DNA from: Acetohalobium arabaticum DSM 5501
GTDB lineage: Bacteria > Bacillota > Halanaerobiia > Halobacteroidales > Acetohalobiaceae
Length of the DNA stretch: 64,000 bases
Assembly: GCF_000144695.1 (NCBI RefSeq)
Contig: NC_014378.1
Coordinates: 1,028,781-1,092,780 of the forward strand
Direction of reading: 5' to 3'
Below are positions 21,801 through 28,599 of this stretch, piece by piece. A model generated the notes under the pieces. The model did no database searches and was not told the origin of the DNA. It saw nothing but the letters and a program-made list of their open reading frames with translations. Position numbers and translations under genes: made by a program. The stretch's first letter is position 1, and every line of letters starts with the position of its first letter.

Positions 21801-23492
21801 AAATTTCAGCAACAAATAAAGAAAGCAAAGGAAAACTTGGTATTGACAAAGACAAAATTAAGACTTAAAGATAGTATTACTGATTCTGATTTAATGTCTT
21901 TAAATAAGTGGAAAAAAGCAGTTAAAAGATATGGTAAGGGTACTGGAAAGTATGCTCCAAAATGGCGTAGAGAAATGCAGAAACATATGCAAGAAGCTAA
22001 AGATGCTATTCCAGCTTGGATTATGCCTATTTATAGAGTATCTGAAACAATCCCAAAGGAATTTGGCTGTTTTGATGTATTAATTATAGATGAAGCAAGT
22101 CAATGTGATATTCGAAGTTTACTTGCTTTGTGTAGAGCAGAAAAGGTGATAATTGTAGGGGATGATCAACAGATTAGTCCTAGTGCAGTAGGGGTTCCTC
22201 ATGATAAAGTTGATGCTTTTATTAAACAACATTTAGATGATTTGCCGCATAATACTATGATGGATTTAAAGACTAGTCTTTATGATATAGGAGAAATTAT
22301 TTTTAATGCTCAGTCTAGATTAATGTTAAAAGAACATTTTCGATGTGTACCAGAGATAATTGAATTTAGTAATCGCCTTTGTTACAACAATGAAATATTA
22401 CCTTTACGTAATGTCCCAGATTCTGAAAAGTTAAAGCCTACTTTGGAAAGTAATTTTGTAGCTGAAGGCTATATTAATGATAGAGGAAAGATTAATAAAC
22501 CAGAAGCAGAAGCAATTTGTAAAAAAGTCAAAGAGTTAGCAGAAGATCCTCGTTATAAAGATAAAACCTTTGGAGTTATTTCTTTAAAAGGGAAAAAGCA
22601 GGCTAAATATATTTTTGATGAAATTGATAATTACCTTACTTCGCAGCAATTAGCAGAACATGATTTTTTAGCTGGTGATGCTTATACTTTTCAGGGTGAT
22701 GAGCGAGATGTAATTATTTTATCATTAGTAGTTGCAAATAATCGTAGATTTAGAGCTTTAACTAAAGAAAGTGCACAACAAAGATTTAATGTAGCAGTTA
22801 GTAGAGCTAAAGATCAGTTGATATTATTTCATTCAGTAGAGTTAGGAGCTGATTTAAATAACAAGGAAGATATGAGGTATAAGTTATTAAATTATATTCA
22901 AAATGGTTCCATAGAACGTGAGGAATTAGAGAATCCAAAGGAACTTTGTGATTCTGTATTTGAAAAAGATGTTTATGATTGGTTAACTGAAAGAGGATAT
23001 AAAGTTACTCCGCAGGTTGAGGTAGGAAACTATAGAATTGACCTAGTAGTAGAGGGTAGAAAGAATCGACTTGCTGTAGAATGTGATGGGGATAGATGGC
23101 ATCCTCCTGAGAAGTGGTGGGAAGATAGAATGCGTCAGCGACAATTAGAACGGGTAGGTTGGACATTTTGGAGAGTATCAGGAACTACCTTTTATAGTAA
23201 TCCAGATGAAGCTATGCAATCTATTATTCCTAGATTAAAAGAGTTAAACATTGAGCCTTTATTAAAAAAAGAAAAGGAGCAAATTAATAAGCTAGAAAAA
23301 AATTTAAATCAAAAAGATGAAGTTGCTAATAATTTTACTCCAGATGATGTTGTTGAAGGCCCACATGGTAATAGAGGAAAAATTATAGCAGTAGAAAGTG
23401 ATAATTTATTAGTTGAAGTTGGCCCTAATAAAAAAGAGAAATGGAAAATGCAAAATTGTAGTTTCATTAAACAAGATAAGGTAACATGTTGA
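18885..23492 (+). CDS. SF1 helicase-endonuclease fusion, putative phage-defence protein
   Basis: A 1535-aa protein. Residues 1-340: unrecognised N-terminal region. Walker A GPPGTGKS at 375-382 begins an SF1 (Upf1/DNA2-like) helicase; its core is split by ~600 residues of coiled coil (~430-1030); Walker B is at Asp1069-Glu1070 (LIIDEASQ), followed by VGDDQQISPSAVG, and motif VI QRFNVAVSRAKDQ lies near 1300. The C-terminus (~1365-1470) is a PD-(D/E)xK/Vsr-like nuclease with Asp1386 and Glu1399-Cys-Asp1401, as in the REase_MTES_1575 family. Helicase-Vsr fusions are known defence genes (for example the Hhe type), but no DUF4011 domain is seen here. The gene is A-rich and alone in a repeat-bounded island. 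GTG start follows a GTGGGGG site. An IS abuts its stop codon. Confidence 0.82.
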   Translation: MQPESVDRTNKIFDYLDDIVRLGHKVVHRLEDHNNFLLYQNKLPVTENVKANDLFYQLQSSLLEIKRCDLPERPEIPKNLNNWIKFSSALDSEPEIIFKRKMFNNQKQECFYDIPERPLIFKEYKEKLETWIKEVEPLKKSRELFDELFSVSKTLRYEENLELILGYGILHWKKDNKLIKYPLLTQKAIIEHEAKKDKIIVKTPDDAMWDLELESLIDVGISDLGDIRDKFDEIKYNYDFEEGNPYLNLFYEATGITPDGKLIKDIEDASLKPNENLRIVNGWTLFVRKRNQNELIEDIRAFNEQLKENNITLPNSLQSLVEDPDETTVNWDKSEFHDEWTGLLDNDILFPKEANEEQIQILDCLQKSNGVIVQGPPGTGKSHTIANLISHFMAHGQRVLVTSQKDQALKVLRDMIPESLKSLCISVLQNDVNRKQKLEKAVSYISEIVSKEDYSKLKEKANDLEEKFVTLKKRLQKISTKLKRLAEAELPIITDNMKYSLSPAEVAKKIEQEDKYQWFTDHPSYKTTRAIIDNEDVIKLEDEFPLTDDEFEELKVLRQNLLPKLDELSTYQLPDTDNLLTPEEFKDMAQNLEKIYQLEQKADDYFPNLVLKEDVQKNTIDLIEKGIKVYNVIEASWAKRLIDDASEFKEQLNDALDTLGTIYENINKLHKSIGLITSIELDENVSLDKYKEFVDSALERVNQAKKPWKWFSLFDGGEKKALQEIRFNGQQPNNQEEWEKVKDYIKLKLKVNKFVQFWSGLKDNFASYLPDLSQQADFQQVEKVYQKLESAFNYKYELRLKLKNELSKVIIGEDKVLEERLEEELENIYQALKIKLEQREFIEAEQIFTDLKENLAVLQQRNAHPIVDELIDCLPDEIHVVKEKVAKWKNNYEQLKEIEEFLPDYNKFKELVDKLSTQASNWAEQWMNPEYTLEDLNISVWEEAWEEAILESYLEDISNKEDKISKLEAEQDKFQQQIKKAKENLVLTKTKLRLKDSITDSDLMSLNKWKKAVKRYGKGTGKYAPKWRREMQKHMQEAKDAIPAWIMPIYRVSETIPKEFGCFDVLIIDEASQCDIRSLLALCRAEKVIIVGDDQQISPSAVGVPHDKVDAFIKQHLDDLPHNTMMDLKTSLYDIGEIIFNAQSRLMLKEHFRCVPEIIEFSNRLCYNNEILPLRNVPDSEKLKPTLESNFVAEGYINDRGKINKPEAEAICKKVKELAEDPRYKDKTFGVISLKGKKQAKYIFDEIDNYLTSQQLAEHDFLAGDAYTFQGDERDVIILSLVVANNRRFRALTKESAQQRFNVAVSRAKDQLILFHSVELGADLNNKEDMRYKLLNYIQNGSIEREELENPKELCDSVFEKDVYDWLTERGYKVTPQVEVGNYRIDLVVEGRKNRLAVECDGDRWHPPEKWWEDRMRQRQLERVGWTFWRVSGTTFYSNPDEAMQSIIPRLKELNIEPLLKKEKEQINKLEKNLNQKDEVANNFTPDDVVEGPHGNRGKIIAVESDNLLVEVGPNKKEKWKMQNCSFIKQDKVTC

Positions 23493-23562
23493 GCTTGCCC
23501 CTCTAAATTTGGACAAGATTTAATTAAATTTATTAAACATAGAATTCCACTAAATTACTTGC

Positions 23563-24540
23563 TTATACAGCAAATTTAACTCTTGAAACTAAGTTGTTTA
23601 AAATATTTTTATGATAAACTGCTGGTGGCATTTTACCAACAGATGAATGTGGTCTCCTGTTGTTGTATCTATCAATAAATTTATCAATTGATTTTCTACA
23701 ATGGGTAATATCAGAATAATGGTTACGATAAATTTCAGATCGTTTAAGTGTTCCATGAAAGCTTTCTATATGAGCATTTTCTTCAGGTGTATTTACTGTA
23801 GTTCTCTCATGAGATATATCAAGCTCATTAAGTTTTCTCTGAAATTCTCTACTTTTAAACTGGGTTCCATTATCAGTTCTTAATGTTAAATTTTCAGTAT
23901 TTCTATTGTCTGTAGCTTGTTCTAAAGCTGCAAGAGCCTCTTTAGTACGGCATCTTAGGCTTTGATAATGACCAACTATTTCTCTAGTATAAACATCAAT
24001 TATATCAAACATATATACCCATTGACCATTTTCATCTATGTACATCTGGACCATATCCATTTCCCATAGCTGGTTAGGTCCAGTTAGTTCATGTTTCTGT
24101 TTTAATTGATAATTTTTAGGCTTTGGTACTATCTGCTCCTGCAGGAGATCTAAGACCTTCATAATGCGGTAAATCCGCTTATGATTAACTTTGAGCTCTT
24201 TTTCATAATTTAAGTAGTTAGTTACCATTCTGTAGCCTAAATGAGGAAATTCATTACAGTATTCTTTTACCAATGAAATTACTTTATGTTCTGGTACTAG
24301 ATTTCCATCTTTATCATAGGCATGATGACCTGTATAAAGTTTATTCTTAGTATTATTTTCCTGATTATCGTTGCTGTTTTGACGGTAATAATAGGTGCTT
24401 CTGGCTATATTAAAAGTTCTACACAGTTCAGAGATGGTATAATCTGTTTTTAAACTATTTATTATTTTAATTTTATCGTCTGTATTTAATCCTGCCAGGG
24501 CTTTTTTTAAGGATTTCCATCTGTACTTTTTGTTGACCAA
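23563..24540 (-). CDS. IS3-family transposase OrfB (DDE integrase)
   Basis: 325 aa: an HTH_21-like N-terminal segment (residues ~30-130, with RSTYYYRQ, HLGYRMV and KRIYRIM) and an rve integrase core with the DDE triad in LWEMDMVQMYIDENGQW, LRTDNGTQFKS, and NTPEENAHIESFHGTLK; ends with YNNRRPHSSVGKMPPAVY. All three acidic residues are present. The frame is +1 (equivalently -2) relative to orfA at the A7 tract 24502-24508, not the -1 usual for this family. A TTG within the overlap gives a possible independent start. Confidence 0.88.
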   Translation of the reverse strand: MVNKKYRWKSLKKALAGLNTDDKIKIINSLKTDYTISELCRTFNIARSTYYYRQNSNDNQENNTKNKLYTGHHAYDKDGNLVPEHKVISLVKEYCNEFPHLGYRMVTNYLNYEKELKVNHKRIYRIMKVLDLLQEQIVPKPKNYQLKQKHELTGPNQLWEMDMVQMYIDENGQWVYMFDIIDVYTREIVGHYQSLRCRTKEALAALEQATDNRNTENLTLRTDNGTQFKSREFQRKLNELDISHERTTVNTPEENAHIESFHGTLKRSEIYRNHYSDITHCRKSIDKFIDRYNNRRPHSSVGKMPPAVYHKNILNNLVSRVKFAV

Positions 24541-24772
24541 TGATCTTTTGCATCTCCTGAATTTGCTTGTCTTTTTCTTTTAATTTAGCTTCTTGTTCGG
24601 TAGGAGATTCACCATTAAGTTTGCTCATTCCTCCATCTAAAAACTCCTTTTTCCAGGCATAGATGGAGTTGCGGCTGACATCATATTCTTCAACTAGATC
24701 AGATATATTTTCATCTTTAAGAACACGAAGTACAATTTCCATTTTAAGTTCAGGATCATAAGATTTAGGCAT
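24473..24772 (-). CDS. IS3-family transposase OrfA (helix-turn-helix)
   Basis: 99 aa. Residues 1-50 carry a transposase HTH (KSYDPELKMEIVLRVLKDE, then LVEEYDVSRNSIYAWKKEF) and residues ~60-90 a leucine-zipper-like helix (AKLKEKDKQIQEMQKIIG). It overlaps orfB by 68 bp. Together they would form the OrfAB transposase only if translational frameshifting occurs in the A7 run. Confidence 0.87.
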   Translation of the reverse strand: MPKSYDPELKMEIVLRVLKDENISDLVEEYDVSRNSIYAWKKEFLDGGMSKLNGESPTEQEAKLKEKDKQIQEMQKIIGQQKVQMEILKKSPGRIKYRR

Positions 24773-24898
24773 TTGCTTTTACCCCCTATAATTATTATAA
24801 AATGTTAAGTTGGTGTTTGTCCAACATTATTAGGGGGCGTAACAAATCATTTAAAAACTTGTAATTAATAAGAATGCAGAAGTTTAGTAATTTTAGTC

Positions 24899-25100
24899 CA
24901 AAACTTTATGAAAAAAGTATAGGCTAGTTCAAAACTATATGAAATTTAATTAAAAACTTTGTGAAAAATAGAGTTGATAAACGCTTAAATTTCGTTTCGC
25001 CAGTACAAAACTATCTGAAAACCTACATTGTTGTAGGTTTTCAGATAGTTTGAGAATATGAGCATGAAGTTTGAGAATGGGTTTCGGAAAGTTTGAGAAT
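24899..25100. repeat. Array of short repeats at the right boundary of the helicase island
   Basis: Copies of CAAAACTwTvTGAA occur at 24899, 24930, 24952 (first base A) and 25006 on the plus strand. They end in the 27-bp inverted repeat 25001-25027. A mirror arm TGTAGGTTTTCAGATAGTTT follows at 25032-25051, making a 20-bp perfect palindrome arm pair. Then AGTTTGAGAAT is repeated three times at 25047, 25068 and 25090 (21-22-bp spacing, two helical turns). Such spaced arrays are typical of transposase-binding ends of larger transposons, or of iteron-like protein-binding sites. No gene is present between 24839 and 25246. Confidence 0.7.
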
Positions 25101-25164
25101 AACCAAAAATATGCATCGTATGTATATTTATTAATGAAAATAATAAATAGCTGTAATAAATAAA

Positions 25165-25202
25165 ACCTGTAGCTTTTTACTAAAAAGCTACAGGTTTTTT
25201 GT
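25165..25202 (+). terminator. Strong stem-loop with T run outside the island
   Basis: AACCTGTAGCTTTTTA pairs with TAAAAAGCTACAGGTT and is followed by TTTTTTG. It ends like the terminator at 18509-18547 (TACAGGTTTTTTG) and may be the pre-insertion terminator of the topoisomerase gene. Confidence 0.75.
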
Positions 25203-25246
25203 TTAAAAGAGAATCATAATAAATATGTAGTTATTATTAGATGGTA

Positions 25247-26377
25247 GGTTGTTGAATAAAAAATATTTCCAATTCAAAAAGGAAAAGTTGCTCACTTTCT
25301 AGTATTACTTCAGGTGACCAAACCTAAATCACTAGAAAGGAGCAACTACTAATGATTATATCACCTGAAGAATTAAAAGAAAATACCTTTTATCAAATTT
25401 GTTCCAAATTAGATGAGATTTATTATACAAAGTTTTCTCCTCAAGAGAATCAAGGTCGTGGTAGACCTAAAAAATATTCAGATTTACAAATGATTAAATG
25501 TCTATTATACAAAGTTAAAAATAAAATTTATTGTTTGCGAGAACTAGAGTCTAAGCTTAAGGAAGATCTTTTAGCTCTGGGAATCATTAAACTTAATGAC
25601 GTTCCAGACCATTCTACTTTTGCTCTTAGATTTAATCAGCTTGAAAAGATGAAATTTAATATACTTTTTCAGTCAGTGATTAAAGAATTAAATCCTGATA
25701 CTAGAATTACATCTATTGATGCAACTGCTTTAAGAAGTTCAAAGAATGATTCAGATGCTAAATTAGGTGTATCAACTAATTTAGGTAGATATAAAGGATA
25801 TAAATTACATTTAATAGCTTCAAATGACTCTATTCCACTATCATTTAAGTTTACCACAGGAAATGTCTATGATAACACTTTTGATTACTGTAAAGAAATT
25901 ATGGAACCGTTAGGTGAACATGATATTTTCATTCTTTTAGGTGATGCAGCCTATGATAGTACTAAATTGTTCAAATTAGCAGATGATCTAGGTTTTAAGT
26001 TATTGACCGATATAAATTATAGAAATGCAGATTCTATTGATGATTTTACTGATAAATGTAGAATAGAAAATGGAATCTATTTTAACTCTCCAATGGGAGA
26101 AAAAATGTACAAAAATAGATTAACGATAGAAAGATCATTTTCAATTTTAAAAGAACGATATAACTTAGAAGCTCCTAGACTATATGGCTTTAAAAGATAT
26201 AGATCTCATGTTATGTGGACACTCTTACTGTATTTAATTGAAAAATTGATCGACAAAGAAAATGGAATAACAGATAATAAATTTTCTTGGAATAGATAAA
26301 TTTTGATAGTAATTAGAAATCAAATTTTAAATCTAATTGCTAATTAAGCAACTTATTAAACTAATTATTCAACAACC
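25247..26377 (+). mobile_element. IS5-like insertion sequence, apparently complete
   Basis: 1131 bp bounded by a perfect inverted repeat GGTTGTTGAATAA / TTATTCAACAACC and flanked by TA on both sides, which fits a TA target duplication. It carries a single intact DDE transposase gene. Confidence 0.88.
25352..26299 (+). CDS. DDE transposase of the IS5-like element
   Basis: 315 aa. N-terminal DNA-binding part with GRGRPKKYSDLQMIKCLLYK, then catalytic segments ITSIDATALRSSK (first Asp), FILLGDAAYDSTKLF (second Asp) and NRLTIERSFSILKERYNLE (Glu in the Y/R-x-E signature). The reading frame is uninterrupted and begins 105 bp inside the left end after AAAGGAGCAA. Family placement in IS4/IS5-type DDE transposases is secure; the exact IS group is not. 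Confidence 0.88.
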   Translation: MIISPEELKENTFYQICSKLDEIYYTKFSPQENQGRGRPKKYSDLQMIKCLLYKVKNKIYCLRELESKLKEDLLALGIIKLNDVPDHSTFALRFNQLEKMKFNILFQSVIKELNPDTRITSIDATALRSSKNDSDAKLGVSTNLGRYKGYKLHLIASNDSIPLSFKFTTGNVYDNTFDYCKEIMEPLGEHDIFILLGDAAYDSTKLFKLADDLGFKLLTDINYRNADSIDDFTDKCRIENGIYFNSPMGEKMYKNRLTIERSFSILKERYNLEAPRLYGFKRYRSHVMWTLLLYLIEKLIDKENGITDNKFSWNR

Positions 26378-26397
26378 TAAATATAATCTTAAATGGT

Positions 26398-26554
26398 ATG
26401 CAAAATGCTACTTTTCTACATGGCTCTAGTATTCAAGAAATGATTGTTAATAAAGAAATTAGAGAATTCTTTCATGAATTGTTATTTGCAGAAATGGATT
26501 TGATTGATAAAATGATTAAATATGGAAAGACAAAAGGATGGCTACCTAATGTTC
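26398..26554 (+). pseudogene. Gene fragment squeezed between two insertion elements
   Basis: Starting 20 bp after the IS5-like element, an open frame gives ~52 residues of helical, acidic protein (IREFFHELLFAEMDLIDKM, then KYGKTKGWLP) before running into the right end of an IS200/IS605 element at 26555. The KGWLP-type ending recalls spore-coat-like DUF3231/CotF proteins, but the match is weak. Neither a full start region nor a C-terminus remains, so it is treated as a relic. Confidence 0.4.
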
Positions 26555-26700
26555 GTGAACTACTCGGCAATGAATTACCGAGCTTCATGGTCGCTTGCTT
26601 TTATGGGAATTACCCGTAATATCAAGCAAGTTACCCAATCGGCGTGTCCAACGTCACTACTCCTATCTAGCATAGGTGCTAGACTCAGAGATACTTTTAT
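26555..26700 (-). mobile_element. IS200/IS605-family right-end remnant
   Basis: The reverse complement of 26555-26665 matches the right end of the element at 47320-47432 almost base for base (including the TTACGGGTAA, CCATAAAAGCA and CTCGG...CCGAG hairpin segments), ending in AGTTCAC. Past about 26700 the resemblance to tnpB is lost, so nearly all of the element has been deleted. Confidence 0.75.
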
Positions 26701-27224
26701 TGCTCAAGATAGAAGTGTAAGCACCTCTATAAGTGCTTACTAGAAGATTTAGTGTCTTCTATCTACAACGAGCACCCTGAATATTTTACACAGTAGAGGT
26801 TTAGCTACTGCAACCTCCAATATTCACTTGTGATTTACATCTATATTGTAATAAATTATGGAGCAAATGTCAATTGTTTAAACTAATATTTGCTAATCCT
26901 TATATCTCCCATTTGAAAAAGGGAGGGTTACGGATTATTTCCTAAACTAACTCATAGTCCTTAATATACTTAGTCAGCTTATAGATTTGGATGAAGCTTG
27001 CTAAGTTCAGATATGCTCAGCATATCCTAAGAGTATTAGCGATTTTAAAGTTCACTTCTTTACATAGTCTGTTTTCTTTAATCTTAGAAGTCGTTTTATT
27101 ACCAGAAGAACGAGCTTTACGCTTATTTTTGTATCTCATACGCTTAAATTTAAGCTCTTTACCTGAGATACATTCTTGAACGTACCATTTTAAGCGTAGA
27201 CAGAAAGTTAACAAGGTAGAATCA
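26700..27224. other. Degenerate intergenic stretch
   Basis: No supportable gene. Two adjacent perfect hairpins are visible (GTAAGCAC...GTGCTTAC at 26717-26740 and TAGAAGA...TCTTCTA at 26741-26761). A 65-aa lysine/arginine-rich minus-strand frame at 27017-27214 has no recognisable family and is probably decayed mobile DNA. Confidence 0.5.
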
Positions 27225-27743
27225 GCGGATACGGTTTTTGTGATTTTTACGGAGGGGATTGGTTTGCTAGTGGTGAATGGTATTGAGCCTCGAAAATAGT
27301 GTACCTAATGATGATAGCCGAAGCTTTCGCTTCGGTCTTTCTGTAAAAGAGAGTATGTCTAATAAGCTGAAGAGGTGAAGAGGACAGATGCCAATAGGAA
27401 GTCGGATACTCCCGTAGTACTGAAGAAGCCGGGTAATTCTGGCCGAGGGAAGGAGTAGTAACAGATGGAACTGCAAGTAAAGGACACACCTTCTGGAATC
27501 AGAACCAGAGAAAAGGTGAGAACAAAACTTACTCGTATAACACAACGAGCCCGTAAAGATAAGGAAGCAAAGTTTTGTGCATTAGGACATCTAATGTATA
27601 AAAGTACTTTACGGGAAGCCTTTAGGAGACTATCGAGAACAGCAGCTCTAGGTATTGATGGAGAAACTAAAGAGAGTTATGAAGAAAATTTAGCTGAAAA
27701 CATCGATAATTTATACAAAAGTTTAAAGAATAACTCATTATAA
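27225..27743 (+). mobile_element. Truncated group II intron
   Basis: 27225-27464 has the look of group II intron domain I-III/IV RNA: GCTTTCGCTTCGG hairpin, GAAGAGGTGAAGAGGACAGATGCC, GTCGGATACTCCCGTAGTACTGAAGAAGCCGGGTAA and GAGGGAAGGAGTAG just before the reverse-transcriptase start. The encoded maturase is cut off after ~92 codons and no domain V/VI is found downstream, so the element is dead. The exact 5' splice boundary could not be fixed. Confidence 0.7.
27465..27743 (+). pseudogene. Group II intron reverse transcriptase/maturase, N-terminal fragment
   Basis: 92 residues remain. LTRITQRARKDKEAKF, ALGHLMYKSTLREAFRRL and AALGIDGETKESYEENL match the RT0/RT1 region of LtrA-type maturases (full length ~420-600 aa). 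The catalytic YADD, thumb and maturase X domains are missing because the frame stops just before the sigma-54 cassette. Confidence 0.75.
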
Positions 27744-27800
27744 TAAGAGATCAATGATTAAAGAAAGTAGCTTGCTAATAATAATGAAATTTGTAGCAAC

Positions 27801-27835
27801 TGTTCTATTTTAGAACACTGTTTTAAAATAGAATA
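27801..27835 (+). promoter_or_regulatory. Upstream activator sites for the sigma-54 regulator (pair)
   Basis: A perfect palindrome TGTTCTATTTTAGAACA (27801-27817) is followed one helical turn and a half later by a degenerate copy TGTTTTAAAATAGAATA (27819-27835). The pair lies ~140-170 bp upstream of the -24/-12 promoter. The same 17-bp motif occurs three times before the alcohol dehydrogenase gene. Confidence 0.75.
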
Positions 27836-27973
27836 GTCAATCTGGGTTTTCGAGTTATATTCAATCAGAGTTATATTAATTCTAAATAAATATTTAGTTT
27901 GAATTCTTTAATATAAGAGATATTATTCTTTTATTTTGTAAGAATGATCAATGAATTGTTTTTTTGATGAGAT

Positions 27974-27989
27974 TGGTATATTATTTGCA
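27974..27989 (+). promoter_or_regulatory. Sigma-54 (-24/-12) promoter of the AOR operon
   Basis: TGGTATATTATTTGCA: GG and GC dinucleotides separated by exactly 10 bp, close to the TGGCAC-N5-TTGC consensus. A near-identical site lies in front of the alcohol dehydrogenase, and the activator gene sits between them. Confidence 0.85.
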
Positions 27990-28119
27990 TGTATATTTAA
28001 ATAGAGAGCGTTTGGTTTTATAGATTCTTTAGAGAAAGGGGGAGTGGTTGTCAATTGGCTAACTTTAAATTGATAAAATTAATTTTAAGGGAGGTGGCCC
28101 CGTCTTAAACGGGAAAATT

Positions 28120-28599
28120 ATGAATAAAATTTTAATGATCGATCCTGATAAGTGTTCCAGCTGTAAAAATTGTGAATTGATCTGTTCTTTCTATCACGAG
28201 CAGGAATTCAATCCGGCTAAATCTCGAGTACAGGCTTTAACTTGGGAGCGGATTGGTGTTGGTATTCCTATGATGTGTATGCATTGTGAAGATGCAGCCT
28301 GTATGGAAGTCTGTCCGGTGGATGCTATTTATCGTGATGTAGAGACAGGAGCTGTCTTAGTTGATCATGACCGCTGTTTTGGCTGTAAATTATGTGTTAG
28401 TGCTTGTCCTTTTGGCAATGTAACTTATAATTTAGAGACTAAACAGGTGATCAAGTGTGATCTCTGTGGTGGTGAGCCACAGTGTGTAGAATTCTGTCCT
28501 TCAAATGCTATTGAATACAAAGAAGATAGCTCTATTAATAGAAATAAGAAGCTGGCTGTGGCTGAAAAATTCAAAGATCTTTTTGAGGAGGTGGAATAA
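28120..28599 (+). CDS. Four-cluster ferredoxin-like subunit of the AOR operon
   Basis: A 159-aa polyferredoxin of the HycB/CooF/AorB type. Cysteine groups CSSCKNCELIC, CMHCEDAACMEVCP, CFGCKLCVSACP and CDLCGGEPQCVEFCP can bind up to four [4Fe-4S] clusters. It overlaps functionally with the next gene, whose ATG follows its TAA without a gap, so it very likely carries electrons between the aldehyde oxidoreductase and ferredoxin or a quinone-free partner. GGGAGGTGG lies ~25 bp before the ATG, with a small CCCCGT/ACGGG hairpin between, an unusual arrangement that could modulate translation. Confidence 0.85.
   Translation: MNKILMIDPDKCSSCKNCELICSFYHEQEFNPAKSRVQALTWERIGVGIPMMCMHCEDAACMEVCPVDAIYRDVETGAVLVDHDRCFGCKLCVSACPFGNVTYNLETKQVIKCDLCGGEPQCVEFCPSNAIEYKEDSSINRNKKLAVAEKFKDLFEEVE

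Larger units (their letters stand above)
23497..24838 (-). mobile_element. IS3-family insertion sequence (IS150-like)
   Basis: About 1.34 kb with imperfect terminal inverted repeats: GCCCCTCTAAATTTGGACAA at the left and, on the other strand, GCCCCCTAATAATGTTGGAC at the right. It encodes an OrfA/OrfB pair on the minus strand. Its left end lies 5 bp after the helicase stop. No clear 3-4-bp target duplication was found, so the exact end bases are uncertain by 1-2 nt. Confidence 0.85.

Noticed and set aside
24899-25100. Possible CRISPR array
   Set aside because: Repeats are short, degenerate, unevenly spaced and partly inverted; no spacer-length regularity and no cas genes.
26522-26743. 73-aa plus-strand frame
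   Set aside because: Antisense to the IS605 right-end hairpins, not coding.
27017-27214. 65-aa basic minus-strand open frame
   Set aside because: No family resemblance, no ribosome site, and set in decayed mobile DNA.
27247-27545. 80-aa and 92-aa minus-strand frames
   Set aside because: Antisense to group II intron RNA; chance frames.
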